A DNA stretch of 24,668 bases from an uncultured Oscillospiraceae bacterium (lineage in GTDB: Bacteria > Bacillota > Clostridia > Oscillospirales > Acutalibacteraceae): the NCBI GenBank assembly GCA_958354085.1, contig CATWUX010000015.1, forward strand, positions 1 through 24,668, read 5' to 3'. Position numbers and translations under genes: made by a program. The notes under the pieces were generated by a model. The model saw only the letters and a list, made by a program, of their open reading frames with translations. It was not told the DNA's origin and ran no database searches. Shown piece by piece: positions 1-5,678 of the stretch. Every line of letters starts with the position of its first letter. The stretch's first letter is position 1.

Positions 1-92
1 ACTTCATTCAGCCAGTGTCTGCAAATCAATTTTGCGCATAACTCTTGACAGTACCACATAACAATGTAAATTCGTGATATATGATTAATAGA

Positions 93-131
93 AAACGGGA
101 AGAAACCTTTCAACCAGATTTCTTCCCGTTT
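93..131 (-). terminator. Hairpin terminator of the tnpV unit
   Basis: A perfect 13-bp inverted repeat (93-105 with 119-131, 13-nt loop) starts three bases past the tnpV stop codon on the minus strand. The following T tract is short and interrupted, so termination may be incomplete. I see no gene in bases 1-92. Confidence 0.6.
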
Positions 132-133
132 AA

Positions 134-511
134 TTATGCGTAAATCATATAATTATTTACTACTTCTAATACTCTGCTGTGGATGTTGTTCATCCGAGCA
201 ACCCACTCCATCTGATTTTCAACTTTGAGTTGTCCGGTCACGCCTTCACGCTTTGCCATTTGATTTACGAGCCGAAAAAACATATCCTCCGCTTGCTCGT
301 CAATGTCGGCAAGATAGCTGTTCAACTTTCCGCTTGTCAGCAAATTCATATACAAAACCTTATGGTTTTGTTTCAAATATCTTGCGTGTCGCTGTCCCCA
401 CAAACCGATAGGCTTATTTTCTTCATCGGGGAGTTTTAGGTCAGGCAAATAATAGTCACCTTGCAAAGTATAACTGATACCTGTTTTTTCATTATAAATA
501 CGCTTTTCCAT
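134..511 (-). CDS. tnpV: TnpV-family transposon-encoded protein
   Basis: This 125-residue soluble protein matches my recollection of the TnpV family, small proteins carried by mobilizable transposons of Clostridia; their molecular role is not well defined. The family look is clear in the N-terminus (YTLQGDYYLPDLKLP), in GLWGQRHARYLK at about residues 36-47, in LLTSGKLNSYLADID at about 57-71, and in the C-terminal MEWVARMNNIHSRVLEVV. The ATG start is supported by an AAGGAGG ribosome binding site a few bases upstream. It is the last gene of a three-gene minus-strand unit, starts within three bases of the upstream stop codon, and is followed by a hairpin. No transposase, relaxase or recombinase is present, so the element is partial or continues left of the window. 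The family call is from memory of the sequence pattern, not a search. Confidence 0.85.
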   Translation of the reverse strand: MEKRIYNEKTGISYTLQGDYYLPDLKLPDEENKPIGLWGQRHARYLKQNHKVLYMNLLTSGKLNSYLADIDEQAEDMFFRLVNQMAKREGVTGQLKVENQMEWVARMNNIHSRVLEVVNNYMIYA

Positions 512-513
512 GG

Positions 514-696
514 TTAAGCCTCCTTGTATATTACTTTGAATTTCTTTTGCTTTGCATTAAGAATTTTGAGCATAACTTCATCAACTGCATCGGTATATTT
601 GCCGTCTGCAATAAGACTGTTTCTTTTTCCGTTAAGGCAGTCGATGATAATTCTGTGCTCGTAATCATCAAGAGCTATGTAATACTTTTTGGACAT
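514..696 (-). CDS. Small transposon-associated protein of unknown function (60 aa)
   Basis: A 60-residue, lysine-rich protein beginning MSKKYYIALDDYEHRIII. I do not recognise a named domain. Proteins like this are often found beside TnpV and DUF6809 genes in clostridial mobile elements. I chose the ATG at 696 over an upstream in-frame GTG at 705 because a GGAG motif lies 8 bases before the ATG, whereas the GTG overlaps that motif. The stop codon of the preceding gene sits inside the same ribosome binding region, so the two genes are probably translationally coupled. There is no signal peptide or membrane segment. It may be an accessory or regulatory protein of the element; no function is assigned. 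Confidence 0.7.
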   Translation of the reverse strand: MSKKYYIALDDYEHRIIIDCLNGKRNSLIADGKYTDAVDEVMLKILNAKQKKFKVIYKEA

Positions 697-701
697 ATCT
701 T

Positions 702-1001
702 TCACTCCTTCAACAAATCCTTAAACGGTGTTTCGGTTGATATAAAAGTATCGTATGTAAAGTTAGCTCCCAATCGAAATCCCATAATAAAGCTATCTAG
801 ATTCGATTCGCCGTTGACGATACTCCAAGCATTAACGAAATCAAGAAACTTCTTCTTGTTTTCGCCTGTGAGTGCTTCTGTTAGGAACTCCTCATTGAGC
901 ATTAAAATCTCCATCTGCTTTTGAACAGTCTTATTTTGCTTTGTGCTTCGTGCTTGGGGATCAATGTTACCGTAATAGAATTCTTCAATAAATTTTGACA
1001 T
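702..1001 (-). CDS. DUF6809-like small protein of a mobile element
   Basis: A 99-residue protein with the pattern IEEFYYGNIDPQAR near the N-terminus and a C-terminal helix ending IMGFRLGANFTYDTF. This resembles DUF6809, a family of unknown function common in clostridial conjugative elements. The ATG at 1001 was chosen because GAGGA lies just upstream; a longer in-frame start at 1058 adds 19 basic residues and falls inside the promoter. It is the first gene of the unit that continues with the 60-residue protein and tnpV. The TTGAGT/TACAAT promoter lies about 30 bases upstream. The protein is predicted to be cytoplasmic. The family assignment is from recognition of the motif, without a profile search. 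Confidence 0.75.
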   Translation of the reverse strand: MSKFIEEFYYGNIDPQARSTKQNKTVQKQMEILMLNEEFLTEALTGENKKKFLDFVNAWSIVNGESNLDSFIMGFRLGANFTYDTFISTETPFKDLLKE

Positions 1002-1029
1002 AATTTTGTTTCCTCGTTTCTGTAATTTT

Positions 1030-1058
1030 ATTGTACGAAGAAACCTAAAAATACTCAA
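1030..1058 (-). promoter_or_regulatory. SigA-type promoter of the DUF6809-tnpV unit
   Basis: On the minus strand a -35 TTGAGT (1058-1053) and a -10 TACAAT (1035-1030) are separated by 17 bases. Two direct copies of TGTACGAA (1032-1039 and 1060-1067 on the plus strand) overlap or flank it and could be a repressor site. Confidence 0.6.
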
Positions 1059-1141
1059 ATGTACGAATGAAAAATATGTGTGTTTCTGCCGGTATTTCAG
1101 TATTTTTAATCAAGTCCGTTATGAACACTCGTACCAGTCGA

Positions 1142-1184
1142 GAGCCTCGACACGCAAACGCGTAGTTGAGGTTCTTATTTTTTT
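1142..1184 (+). terminator. Rho-independent terminator-like hairpin with no gene in front
   Basis: A stem of about 14 pairs (1142-1155 with 1160-1174, two G-T pairs and one bulge) is followed by a run of seven T on the plus strand. No plausible plus-strand gene precedes it, so it may be the leftover end of a deleted gene. It lies in the gene-free interval 1059-1792, which otherwise holds only the repeats and hairpins listed here. Confidence 0.5.
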
Positions 1185-1201
1185 GCAGTTTTTATTCTCG
1201 C

Positions 1202-1234
1202 GTCGAAGTAGCATCTTTTTTGCTACCTCTTGAC
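1202..1234 (+). repeat. Dispersed repeat, copy 1
   Basis: Contains the 14-base core GCATCTTTTTTGCT (1211-1224) followed by ACCTCTTGAC. The same core recurs at 1507-1520 and 2735-2748. This copy matches the others mainly at the core and its right side, so its left half is the most degenerate. Confidence 0.7.
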
Positions 1235-1235
1235 A

Positions 1236-1265
1236 AAGCCCCAAAGGCGTAAGTCTTTGGGGCTT
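1236..1265. repeat. Hairpin following repeat copy 1
   Basis: A perfect 11-bp stem (1236-1246 with 1255-1265) and an 8-base loop. The right arm CTTTGGGGCTT is repeated in direct orientation at 1306-1316 without its partner arm, suggesting a local duplication. Confidence 0.65.
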
Positions 1266-1277
1266 GCTTATTACCTC

Positions 1278-1346
1278 TTCACTATTCACTCTTCACTAAA
1301 CTTACCTTTGGGGCTTTGGAAGTAATAAGTAATAGTGAATAGTGAA
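1278..1346. repeat. Inverted repeat with TTCACTATTCACT arms
   Basis: Arms at 1278-1290 and 1334-1346 are perfect 13-base inverted repeats. The interior holds related tandem-like words such as CTTCACT and AATAAGTAAT. This low-complexity pattern is typical of dispersed intergenic repeats in Clostridia genomes; I see no coding potential here. Confidence 0.6.
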
Positions 1347-1355
1347 AAAGTATTT

Positions 1356-1372
1356 GCAAGGCTTCGCCTTGC
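1356..1372. repeat. Short 7-bp hairpin
   Basis: GCAAGGC (1356-1362) and GCCTTGC (1366-1372) enclose a TTC loop. There is no T tract, so it is not a convincing terminator. Confidence 0.5.
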
Positions 1373-1473
1373 CTGAGATTGCCAAAAAATCGAGCGGAGA
1401 CGGAGGAATTGTCAAATCCTCATTTCCCATTTGCCGTATGCCGAATGCCGAATATTTTACCGAAAATGCTCTT

Positions 1474-1530
1474 GTCGGTTTAAGTCCTCATCCGGATTTT
1501 ACGTCGGCATCTTTTTTGCTACATCTTTAC
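1474..1530 (+). repeat. Dispersed repeat, copy 2
   Basis: About 57 bases that align along nearly their whole length with copy 3 at 2701-2758. Shared parts are a left GGTTNAAGTCC motif, a central ATTTT and the core GCATCTTTTTTGCT (1507-1520). It ends where the 19-bp hairpin begins. Confidence 0.7.
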
Positions 1531-1571
1531 TAAAAAATGACAAGTTTCGACAGAAACTTGTCATTTTTTAG
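1530..1571. terminator. 19-bp perfect hairpin, bidirectional terminator type
   Basis: Arms at 1530-1548 and 1553-1571 pair perfectly over 19 bases around a 4-base loop, with A and T runs at the outer ends, which is the form of a bidirectional intrinsic terminator. No gene ends nearby. It directly follows repeat copy 2 and may be part of that element. Confidence 0.7.
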
Positions 1572-1589
1572 TTATATTTTCCTTACGGC

Positions 1590-1630
1590 GAGTTATATTG
1601 CTACGCAATGATACTCGGCTAAAGCGGAGT
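1590..1630. repeat. Cluster of small overlapping palindromes
   Basis: Two stems share bases: 1590-1601 with 1605-1616 (9 of 12 paired), and 1613-1620 with 1623-1630 (one G-G mismatch). A looser palindrome continues to about 1660. It resembles structured intergenic repeats I have seen in Firmicutes, but I cannot name a family. Confidence 0.4.
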
Positions 1631-1742
1631 GTTATTGCTCTTCAGGCAGTTAAGAGGCAGATACATTATCACTGTGTCGCAAGACATAATATCACTAAAA
1701 TTTCTTTCAAGATGGATTCAAACTATCGAAGACCTGAAAAAC

Positions 1743-1771
1743 TTGTTTAACATTTGTTATTGTGATATAAT
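1743..1771 (+). promoter_or_regulatory. Extended -10 promoter of the HNH nuclease gene
   Basis: A -10 TATAAT (1766-1771) preceded by TGA (an extended -10 TGn) lies 17 bases after a weak -35 TTGTTT (1743-1748). The ribosome binding site GGAGAG follows at 1779-1784. Confidence 0.65.
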
Positions 1772-1792
1772 TAATTACGGAGAGTGATAATC

Positions 1793-2515
1793 ATGTTTGA
1801 AAATACCGATTTTTTTCTTGACTTTACAATCTTTTCTTTGATTATATTTATAATGATTTTTTGCTCATATATATTATATGTCATATTTAAAAACCCTTTT
1901 AAATATCCTTATTTTATATATATATTTGATATAACCTCAAAACGAAATGTGAAATTCGAAGATTGTGTTGACAGTTTTCTGATAAATAAAAACAATTGGA
2001 ATTTAATACAACAACACGAATTGAGTATTTTGCAATGGAAAAATGAGACAGAAAAATTTCTTCGAACATGTGTACTTAAAAAATATCGAACTCGACAATA
2101 CAAAAAAGTGTTAGATGATAATCATGCATATCACTTTAAACTCGTTAGTAAGCAAACTCGTTATCAACAAAGAAATTATATAAAAACATCATATAAGGTA
2201 AGTGTTGTGAAATCTGAGTGGACTGTAAGTTGGCGCTGGCTTGATAGTCGATATAAAAAATTAAAATCCATTGGTTTTGAGGCAACATTAAATGAATATA
2301 ATAGTAAAAACCAAAGAAAACTTATGACGCCTTTATTGAGAAGACAAATTATGGAAAGGGACAACTATACATGCCAAATTTGTGGGAAATATATGCCTGA
2401 TGAAGTCGGATTACATGTAGATCATATTATTCCAATCGCTAAGGGCGGAAAAAGCATTCCTACAAATTTGCGTGTTCTTTGTAGTAAATGTAATGGAAAA
2501 AAGGGTGCTAAATAA
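1793..2515 (+). CDS. Membrane-anchored HNH endonuclease
   Basis: A 240-residue protein. Residues about 10-31 form one hydrophobic segment, so the protein is probably tethered to the membrane with its nuclease in the cytoplasm. The C-terminal 52 residues are a clear HNH domain: zinc-type pairs CQIC (C194, C197) and CSKC (C230, C233), the catalytic-region VDHIIP (D210, H211) and N225. The middle (about 90-180) is basic and aromatic, with WTVSWRWLDSRY, and is not a domain I can name. I chose the ATG at 1793 because GGAGAG lies 8 bases before it; a GTG three codons earlier overlaps that motif. It is a lone gene with its own promoter, set between dispersed repeats in AT-rich DNA, which suggests horizontal transfer. 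Substrate and role are unknown; defence or mobile-element nicking are both possible. Confidence 0.85.
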   Translation: MFENTDFFLDFTIFSLIIFIMIFCSYILYVIFKNPFKYPYFIYIFDITSKRNVKFEDCVDSFLINKNNWNLIQQHELSILQWKNETEKFLRTCVLKKYRTRQYKKVLDDNHAYHFKLVSKQTRYQQRNYIKTSYKVSVVKSEWTVSWRWLDSRYKKLKSIGFEATLNEYNSKNQRKLMTPLLRRQIMERDNYTCQICGKYMPDEVGLHVDHIIPIAKGGKSIPTNLRVLCSKCNGKKGAK

Positions 2516-2570
2516 CTGGTATCATAACGGTTCATAACAGCCACGTCGTTGCGAACTATATATCGTTTGC

Positions 2571-2596
2571 GATGACTTTTCCTTTGAAAAGTCATC
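2571..2596. repeat. 11-bp perfect hairpin
   Basis: GATGACTTTTC (2571-2581) pairs with GAAAAGTCATC (2586-2596) around a CTTT loop. It begins the structured stretch between the nuclease gene and marR, 2516-3035, which contains no gene I can support. Confidence 0.6.
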
Positions 2597-2624
2597 GGCT
2601 CACTCACGCCGTCGCTCCTCCTTT

Positions 2625-2705
2625 CCGCAAAAAGTTACGCTCGGCTCACCGGCTCGGTTGTAAACGCCCTCGCGACGGTTCGCTGTCGCTACCAACTTTT
2701 TGCGG
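2625..2705. repeat. Inverted repeat with 12-bp arms around a GC-rich interior
   Basis: CCGCAAAAAGTT (2625-2636) is the exact reverse complement of 2694-2705. The 57-base interior is much GC-richer than its surroundings and has further CGGCTC words. The right arm runs directly into repeat copy 3, so both may be one compound element. Confidence 0.6.
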
Positions 2706-2758
2706 GTTCAAGTCCACATCAGAATTTTGCAGCAGCATCTTTTTTGCTCCCTCTTGAC
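2701..2758 (+). repeat. Dispersed repeat, copy 3
   Basis: The best-preserved copy, with core GCATCTTTTTTGCT at 2735-2748 and a left GGTTCAAGTCC that looks like a tRNA T-loop but has no pairing T-stem. A hairpin follows 7 bases later, as after copies 1 and 2. Confidence 0.7.
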
Positions 2759-2764
2759 ACAATC

Positions 2765-2800
2765 ATTGACTCATAAGTCTATCACGACTTGTGAGTCAAT
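2765..2800. terminator. 15-bp hairpin after repeat copy 3
   Basis: Arms 2765-2779 and 2786-2800 pair over 15 positions with one G-T pair. TCTCTTTTAT follows on the plus strand, a modest T tract. It could terminate plus-strand transcription coming from the HNH gene. Confidence 0.6.
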
Positions 2801-2826
2801 TCTCTTTTATAGCCCTATTTTAAGGA

Positions 2827-2852
2827 TTCAATACGGATAGATCCGTATTGAA
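2827..2852. repeat. 11-bp hairpin upstream of the marR promoter
   Basis: TTCAATACGGA (2827-2837) pairs perfectly with 2842-2852 around a TAGA loop. It has no T tract. It may be a protein binding site or part of the intergenic repeat. Confidence 0.5.
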
Positions 2853-2951
2853 AGGGTTGAGAACTGGCGGATCAGCACCAGAAATCAGCCATTTTTGTTA
2901 CACAGGAGCAGAAATCCTACAAAAATACTATGTGACATTGTGTTGCCGGGA

Positions 2952-2980
2952 TTGACAGTGCAGCATCAAAGAGATATAAT
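2952..2980 (+). promoter_or_regulatory. Consensus SigA promoter of the marR-gltA operon
   Basis: TTGACA (2952-2957), a 17-base spacer and TATAAT (2975-2980) match the consensus at all twelve positions. Such a strong promoter normally needs a repressor, which fits the palindrome directly downstream. Confidence 0.9.
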
Positions 2981-2986
2981 AATATT

Positions 2987-3000
2987 GTTCTATATAGAAC
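2987..3000. promoter_or_regulatory. Palindromic operator, probably for the adjacent MarR protein
   Basis: GTTCTATATAGAAC is a perfect 14-base palindrome placed at the expected transcription start, 7 to 20 bases after the -10. Position and symmetry suit autorepression by the MarR-family product encoded at 3036. Confidence 0.65.
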
Positions 3001-3035
3001 TGTTCAATTTATAACATTGTTGGAGCGATTACAAA

Positions 3036-3476
3036 ATGGATATTATGCTTGAGAACCTATATGTCAGCCGAGAATTGTATTCTTTTCTGCTGCATCCTGT
3101 TTGCACGAAATACGATTTGGCACCCGCCGAATTGCTTGTATTGCTCTTTTTGGCAAACAATACGGAATATGATACGGCAAAGGATATTGTAAACAAATTA
3201 AAAATTGCCAAGTCACACGTCTCCATCTCGGTAAGAGCGTTGGAAGAACGCGGATATTTGAAAGGAAATTATGAAGGCCGCAATCGAAGAACCATTCATT
3301 TACAGTTATCGGATACAGCGGCATCCGTAATCAGCGATGTGCGAAATGTACAGAGCAAATTCCAATCCATTTTAGGGCACGGATTCTCCGAAGAAGAATT
3401 GAAACATTATCAAAACTATCTGCAGCGAGCAACTGAAAACGTCAATCTATATCTGAAAAATTCTATTTCCATATAA
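3036..3476 (+). CDS. MarR-family transcriptional regulator
   Basis: A 146-residue winged-helix protein of typical MarR length. An N-terminal helix (ELYSFLLHPVCTKYDLAPAE) is followed by the DNA-binding core: TAKDIVNKLKIAKSHVSISV as helix-turn-helix (about residues 48-67), ALEERGYLKGNYEGRNRRTI as the wing (about 68-87), and a C-terminal dimerisation helix. MarR proteins act as dimers that repress nearby genes and release DNA on binding a ligand or on oxidation. The ATG has GGAG 10 bases upstream. The gene is directly behind a consensus promoter with a palindrome at the start site, so autorepression is likely. It leads an apparent operon with a small membrane gene, a second regulator and citrate synthase. 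Its ligand is unknown. Confidence 0.88.
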   Translation: MDIMLENLYVSRELYSFLLHPVCTKYDLAPAELLVLLFLANNTEYDTAKDIVNKLKIAKSHVSISVRALEERGYLKGNYEGRNRRTIHLQLSDTAASVISDVRNVQSKFQSILGHGFSEEELKHYQNYLQRATENVNLYLKNSISI

Positions 3477-3513
3477 TCAAAGCGAAAGGATAAAGTATTT
3501 TTTAGGTGAGCGC

Positions 3514-3735
3514 ATGATTTTCTTTTATATGAATCCGGTTTTGATGACCGCAGAAATCATACCTGCTATTTCCTTGTTGATAAAAGTTTATAATGCGGAT
3601 AGATATTACGGATGAATTTTCGTTGGATTTATTGCCGCCATGTTCATCATCGCCCTGCTGGTTATCCGAAACATGTCAAAGCATGACCGTTATATTTCAA
3701 ACAGCAGCCTCTATTTTTATAATAGGAAAGAGTGA
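3514..3735 (+). pseudogene. Small membrane protein gene with one in-frame TGA
   Basis: From the ATG at 3514, preceded by AGGTGAG, the frame encodes 33 residues (MIFFYMNPVLMTAEIIPAIS to YNADRYYG), a TGA at 3613-3615, then 39 more residues containing a clean membrane segment (FVGFIAAMFIIALLVI) and a basic tail ending FYNRKE, with a final TGA at 3733. A tryptophan (TGG) at the stop position would give a natural 73-residue protein with one or two membrane segments. TGA ends other genes here (the regulator before gltA, the corrinoid adenosyltransferase), so codon reassignment is unlikely. The gene lies 37 bases after marR and ends 4 bases before the next start codon, so it is an integral operon member. 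It is either freshly inactivated, read through, or affected by a sequencing error. Function unknown. Confidence 0.6.
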
Positions 3736-3739
3736 TCTT

Positions 3740-4225
3740 ATGGAAAACAAAAGCAATATCGTGGATTTAACCAATGAATTGATATATCGAAAATTTCTGA
3801 TGAATAACGGGCAACGACAGCAATTCAAAGATTTAAATATGCCGGAATATATCGCGCTGCACATGATCGCAAAAACGGCATCCGAAGAATTGATTTATTC
3901 CGGGAAAACATATTTAAAAGATCTTGCAGACAAAATGCAGCTTTCTATCCGCCAAATCTCCAAAATGGTTTCCGAATTAAGAGATCGCGGACTTTTAACA
4001 TGGTCACACGATGGAGACGGAACGGATGGCACATACGTTGTCATTACCGAATCCGGCTCTGAGCTGATGCACCAACAGGAGCAAATGTTAAACGATTACT
4101 ACGGACGTGTTATTCAAAAGTACGGACCAGAAAATCTGATTCATCTCCTGCAAATGATGAAAGAATTAGAAACCGTGATGAGCCGTGAACTGGAAGGAAC
4201 GGAGGAGGACGACGCCAATGACTGA
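3740..4225 (+). CDS. Second MarR-like winged-helix regulator
   Basis: A 161-residue protein starting MENKSNIVDLTNELIYRKF. The DNA-binding region is GKTYLKDLADKMQLSIRQIS (about residues 55-74) followed by a KMVSELRDRGLLTW recognition and wing region and a GDGTDGTYVVITESG beta-hairpin, with a C-terminal helical pair for dimerisation. It resembles MarR-type winged helix proteins but is distinct from the regulator at 3036. The ATG at 3740 is preferred because GGAAAG lies 9 bases upstream; an in-frame upstream ATG at 3593 would overlap the small membrane gene in another frame. Its TGA overlaps the gltA start by 8 bases, implying translational coupling, so it probably reports on or controls citrate synthase. 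Confidence 0.8.
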   Translation: MENKSNIVDLTNELIYRKFLMNNGQRQQFKDLNMPEYIALHMIAKTASEELIYSGKTYLKDLADKMQLSIRQISKMVSELRDRGLLTWSHDGDGTDGTYVVITESGSELMHQQEQMLNDYYGRVIQKYGPENLIHLLQMMKELETVMSRELEGTEEDDAND

Positions 4226-5534
4226 ATACTTTGAAAAACTGGAAACGATTTGCAGAAAGAATGACGCTATTGCCCCCAGACTCTATGATGAATACGGTGT
4301 CAATAAAGGTCTGCGGGATGACAAAGGAAACGGCGTTCTGGCGGGGCTTACCAATATTTCTAAAATCGTTTCCTCCAAAATAGAAAACGGACAAAAAGTA
4401 CCTTGTAACGGAGAATTATGGTATCGCGGCTACCGTGTGGAAGATTTGATCAACGGGCTCGGCGATCATGAGATGGGGTTTGAAAAGATCGCCTATTTGC
4501 TGCTGTTGGGAGAATTGCCGGATGCAGAACAACAAAAATCTTTCATACAACTGATGAGCAGCTGCAGAACCCTCCCAACCAATTTTACCAGAGATGTTAT
4601 CATGAAAGCGCCGAGCAGTGATATCATGAATTCGATGACCAGGAGCATTCTGACACTGGCTTCTTATGATAAAAAGGCAAATGATACAAGTGTCAGCAAT
4701 TCATTACGGCAGTGTCTGCAGCTGATCAGCGAATTTCCTTTGCTGGCAGTGTATGGATATCATGCCTATAATTATTACGAAAAACAAGACAGCATGATTA
4801 TTCATCGTCCTCATCCCGACTTATCAACAGCGGAAAATATTCTTTTAATGCTGCGTCCAAACCAGAAATACACAATCACCGAAGCGAAAGTATTAGATAC
4901 CGCATTGATCCTTCACATGGAACACGGCGGCGGCAACAACTCCACCTTCACCACTCGGGTAGTGACTTCTTCTGGTTCCGATACCTATTCCACCATTGCG
5001 GCTGCCATGTCCTCATTAAAAGGGCCGAAGCATGGCGGCGCCAATATCAAAGTGATGGAAATGATGTCGGATATTCGTACGCATGTCCGCGATTATGCGG
5101 ATAAGGATGAAATTGCTGCTTATCTTTCTAAAATCATCGACAAAGAAGCTTTTGACAAAAAGGGACTTATCTACGGCATGGGACATGCGGTGTATTCTCT
5201 GTCCGATCCGCGAGAACGCATTTTTAAAAAATATGTCCAGCAACTTGCGTCAGAAAAGAAGCGCGAACACGATTTTCTGCTTTATCAGAACATCGAGGAA
5301 CTGGCACCTAAATTGATTGCGGAAAAGCGTCATATTTACAAAGGCGTCAGCCCGAATGTAGACTTTTACAGCGGTTTTGTCTATGATATGTTGGGTATCC
5401 CGCAGGAACTATATACGGCCATGTTCGCCACTGCGCGAATTGTCGGATGGAGCGCCCATCGGATAGAGGAGCTGATTTGTACCGATAAGATCATCCGCCC
5501 TGCCTATATGAGCGTGATGGAGAAAAAATCATAA
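4218..5534 (+). CDS. gltA: Citrate synthase
   Basis: A 438-residue citrate/2-methylcitrate synthase family enzyme, which condenses oxaloacetate (or a close relative) with an acyl-CoA in the cytoplasm. Visible active-site blocks are MEHGGGNNS (H236), GPKHGG (H272), YGMGHAVYSLSDPR (H323) and NVDFYSGFVYDMLGIP (D382), so the catalytic histidine and aspartate are intact. An N-terminal LTNISKIVSSKI and WYRGYRVEDLI region matches the large domain. The ATG at 4218 follows GGAGGAGG and overlaps the regulator gene ahead. In fermentative Clostridia this enzyme mainly feeds glutamate synthesis through a partial TCA pathway, but aconitase and isocitrate dehydrogenase genes are not in the window. Being behind two winged-helix regulators is unusual. 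Methylcitrate synthase activity cannot be excluded from sequence alone. Confidence 0.93.
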   Translation: MTEYFEKLETICRKNDAIAPRLYDEYGVNKGLRDDKGNGVLAGLTNISKIVSSKIENGQKVPCNGELWYRGYRVEDLINGLGDHEMGFEKIAYLLLLGELPDAEQQKSFIQLMSSCRTLPTNFTRDVIMKAPSSDIMNSMTRSILTLASYDKKANDTSVSNSLRQCLQLISEFPLLAVYGYHAYNYYEKQDSMIIHRPHPDLSTAENILLMLRPNQKYTITEAKVLDTALILHMEHGGGNNSTFTTRVVTSSGSDTYSTIAAAMSSLKGPKHGGANIKVMEMMSDIRTHVRDYADKDEIAAYLSKIIDKEAFDKKGLIYGMGHAVYSLSDPRERIFKKYVQQLASEKKREHDFLLYQNIEELAPKLIAEKRHIYKGVSPNVDFYSGFVYDMLGIPQELYTAMFATARIVGWSAHRIEELICTDKIIRPAYMSVMEKKS

Positions 5535-5565
5535 GAGCCTTTTGAAATTTTGACAACTGGCATTT

Positions 5566-5655
5566 GAGCCCGTCCCAAACTTTGTGTAAACCGCATTTGA
5601 GGTGTAGAATAGAAGCACCAAAAATGGCGGCTTACATAAAGTTTGGGACGGGCTC
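5566..5655. repeat. 90-bp near-palindromic MITE-like element
   Basis: Arms of 29 bases (5566-5594 and 5627-5655) pair with only two differences, and pairing continues inward more loosely to an 11-base loop. The ends GAGCCCGTCCCAAACTTT look to me like the tips of IS256-type insertion sequences, but this is an impression. T-rich bases flank both sides (TTT left, TTTT right), possibly a target duplication. It lies 31 bases after gltA and could double as its terminator. Confidence 0.65.
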
Positions 5656-5678
5656 TTTTCGAACTTCTGTTATAGCCT

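Noticed and set aside
1..92. Short minus-strand frame and a lone TTGACA at 45-50
   Set aside because: The frame is only about a dozen codons and no acceptable -10 lies at the right distance, so neither a gene nor a promoter can be supported at the window edge.
1278..1350. CRISPR-like array of short repeats
   Set aside because: The TTCACT words are too short and irregular, with no evenly spaced unique spacers and no cas genes.
1342..1533. 63-codon plus-strand frame in the repeat region
   Set aside because: It runs through hairpins and the dispersed repeat core, has no ribosome binding site, and its end is just translated repeat sequence.
2701..2715. tRNA T-arm-like sequence GGTTCAAGTCC
   Set aside because: The flanking five-base strands do not pair as a T-stem and no acceptor, D or anticodon arm is found; it is part of the dispersed repeat.
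3613..3660. Selenocysteine reading of the in-frame TGA
   Set aside because: I see no SECIS-like hairpin at the expected distance after the TGA, and tryptophan is the natural residue in that hydrophobic context.
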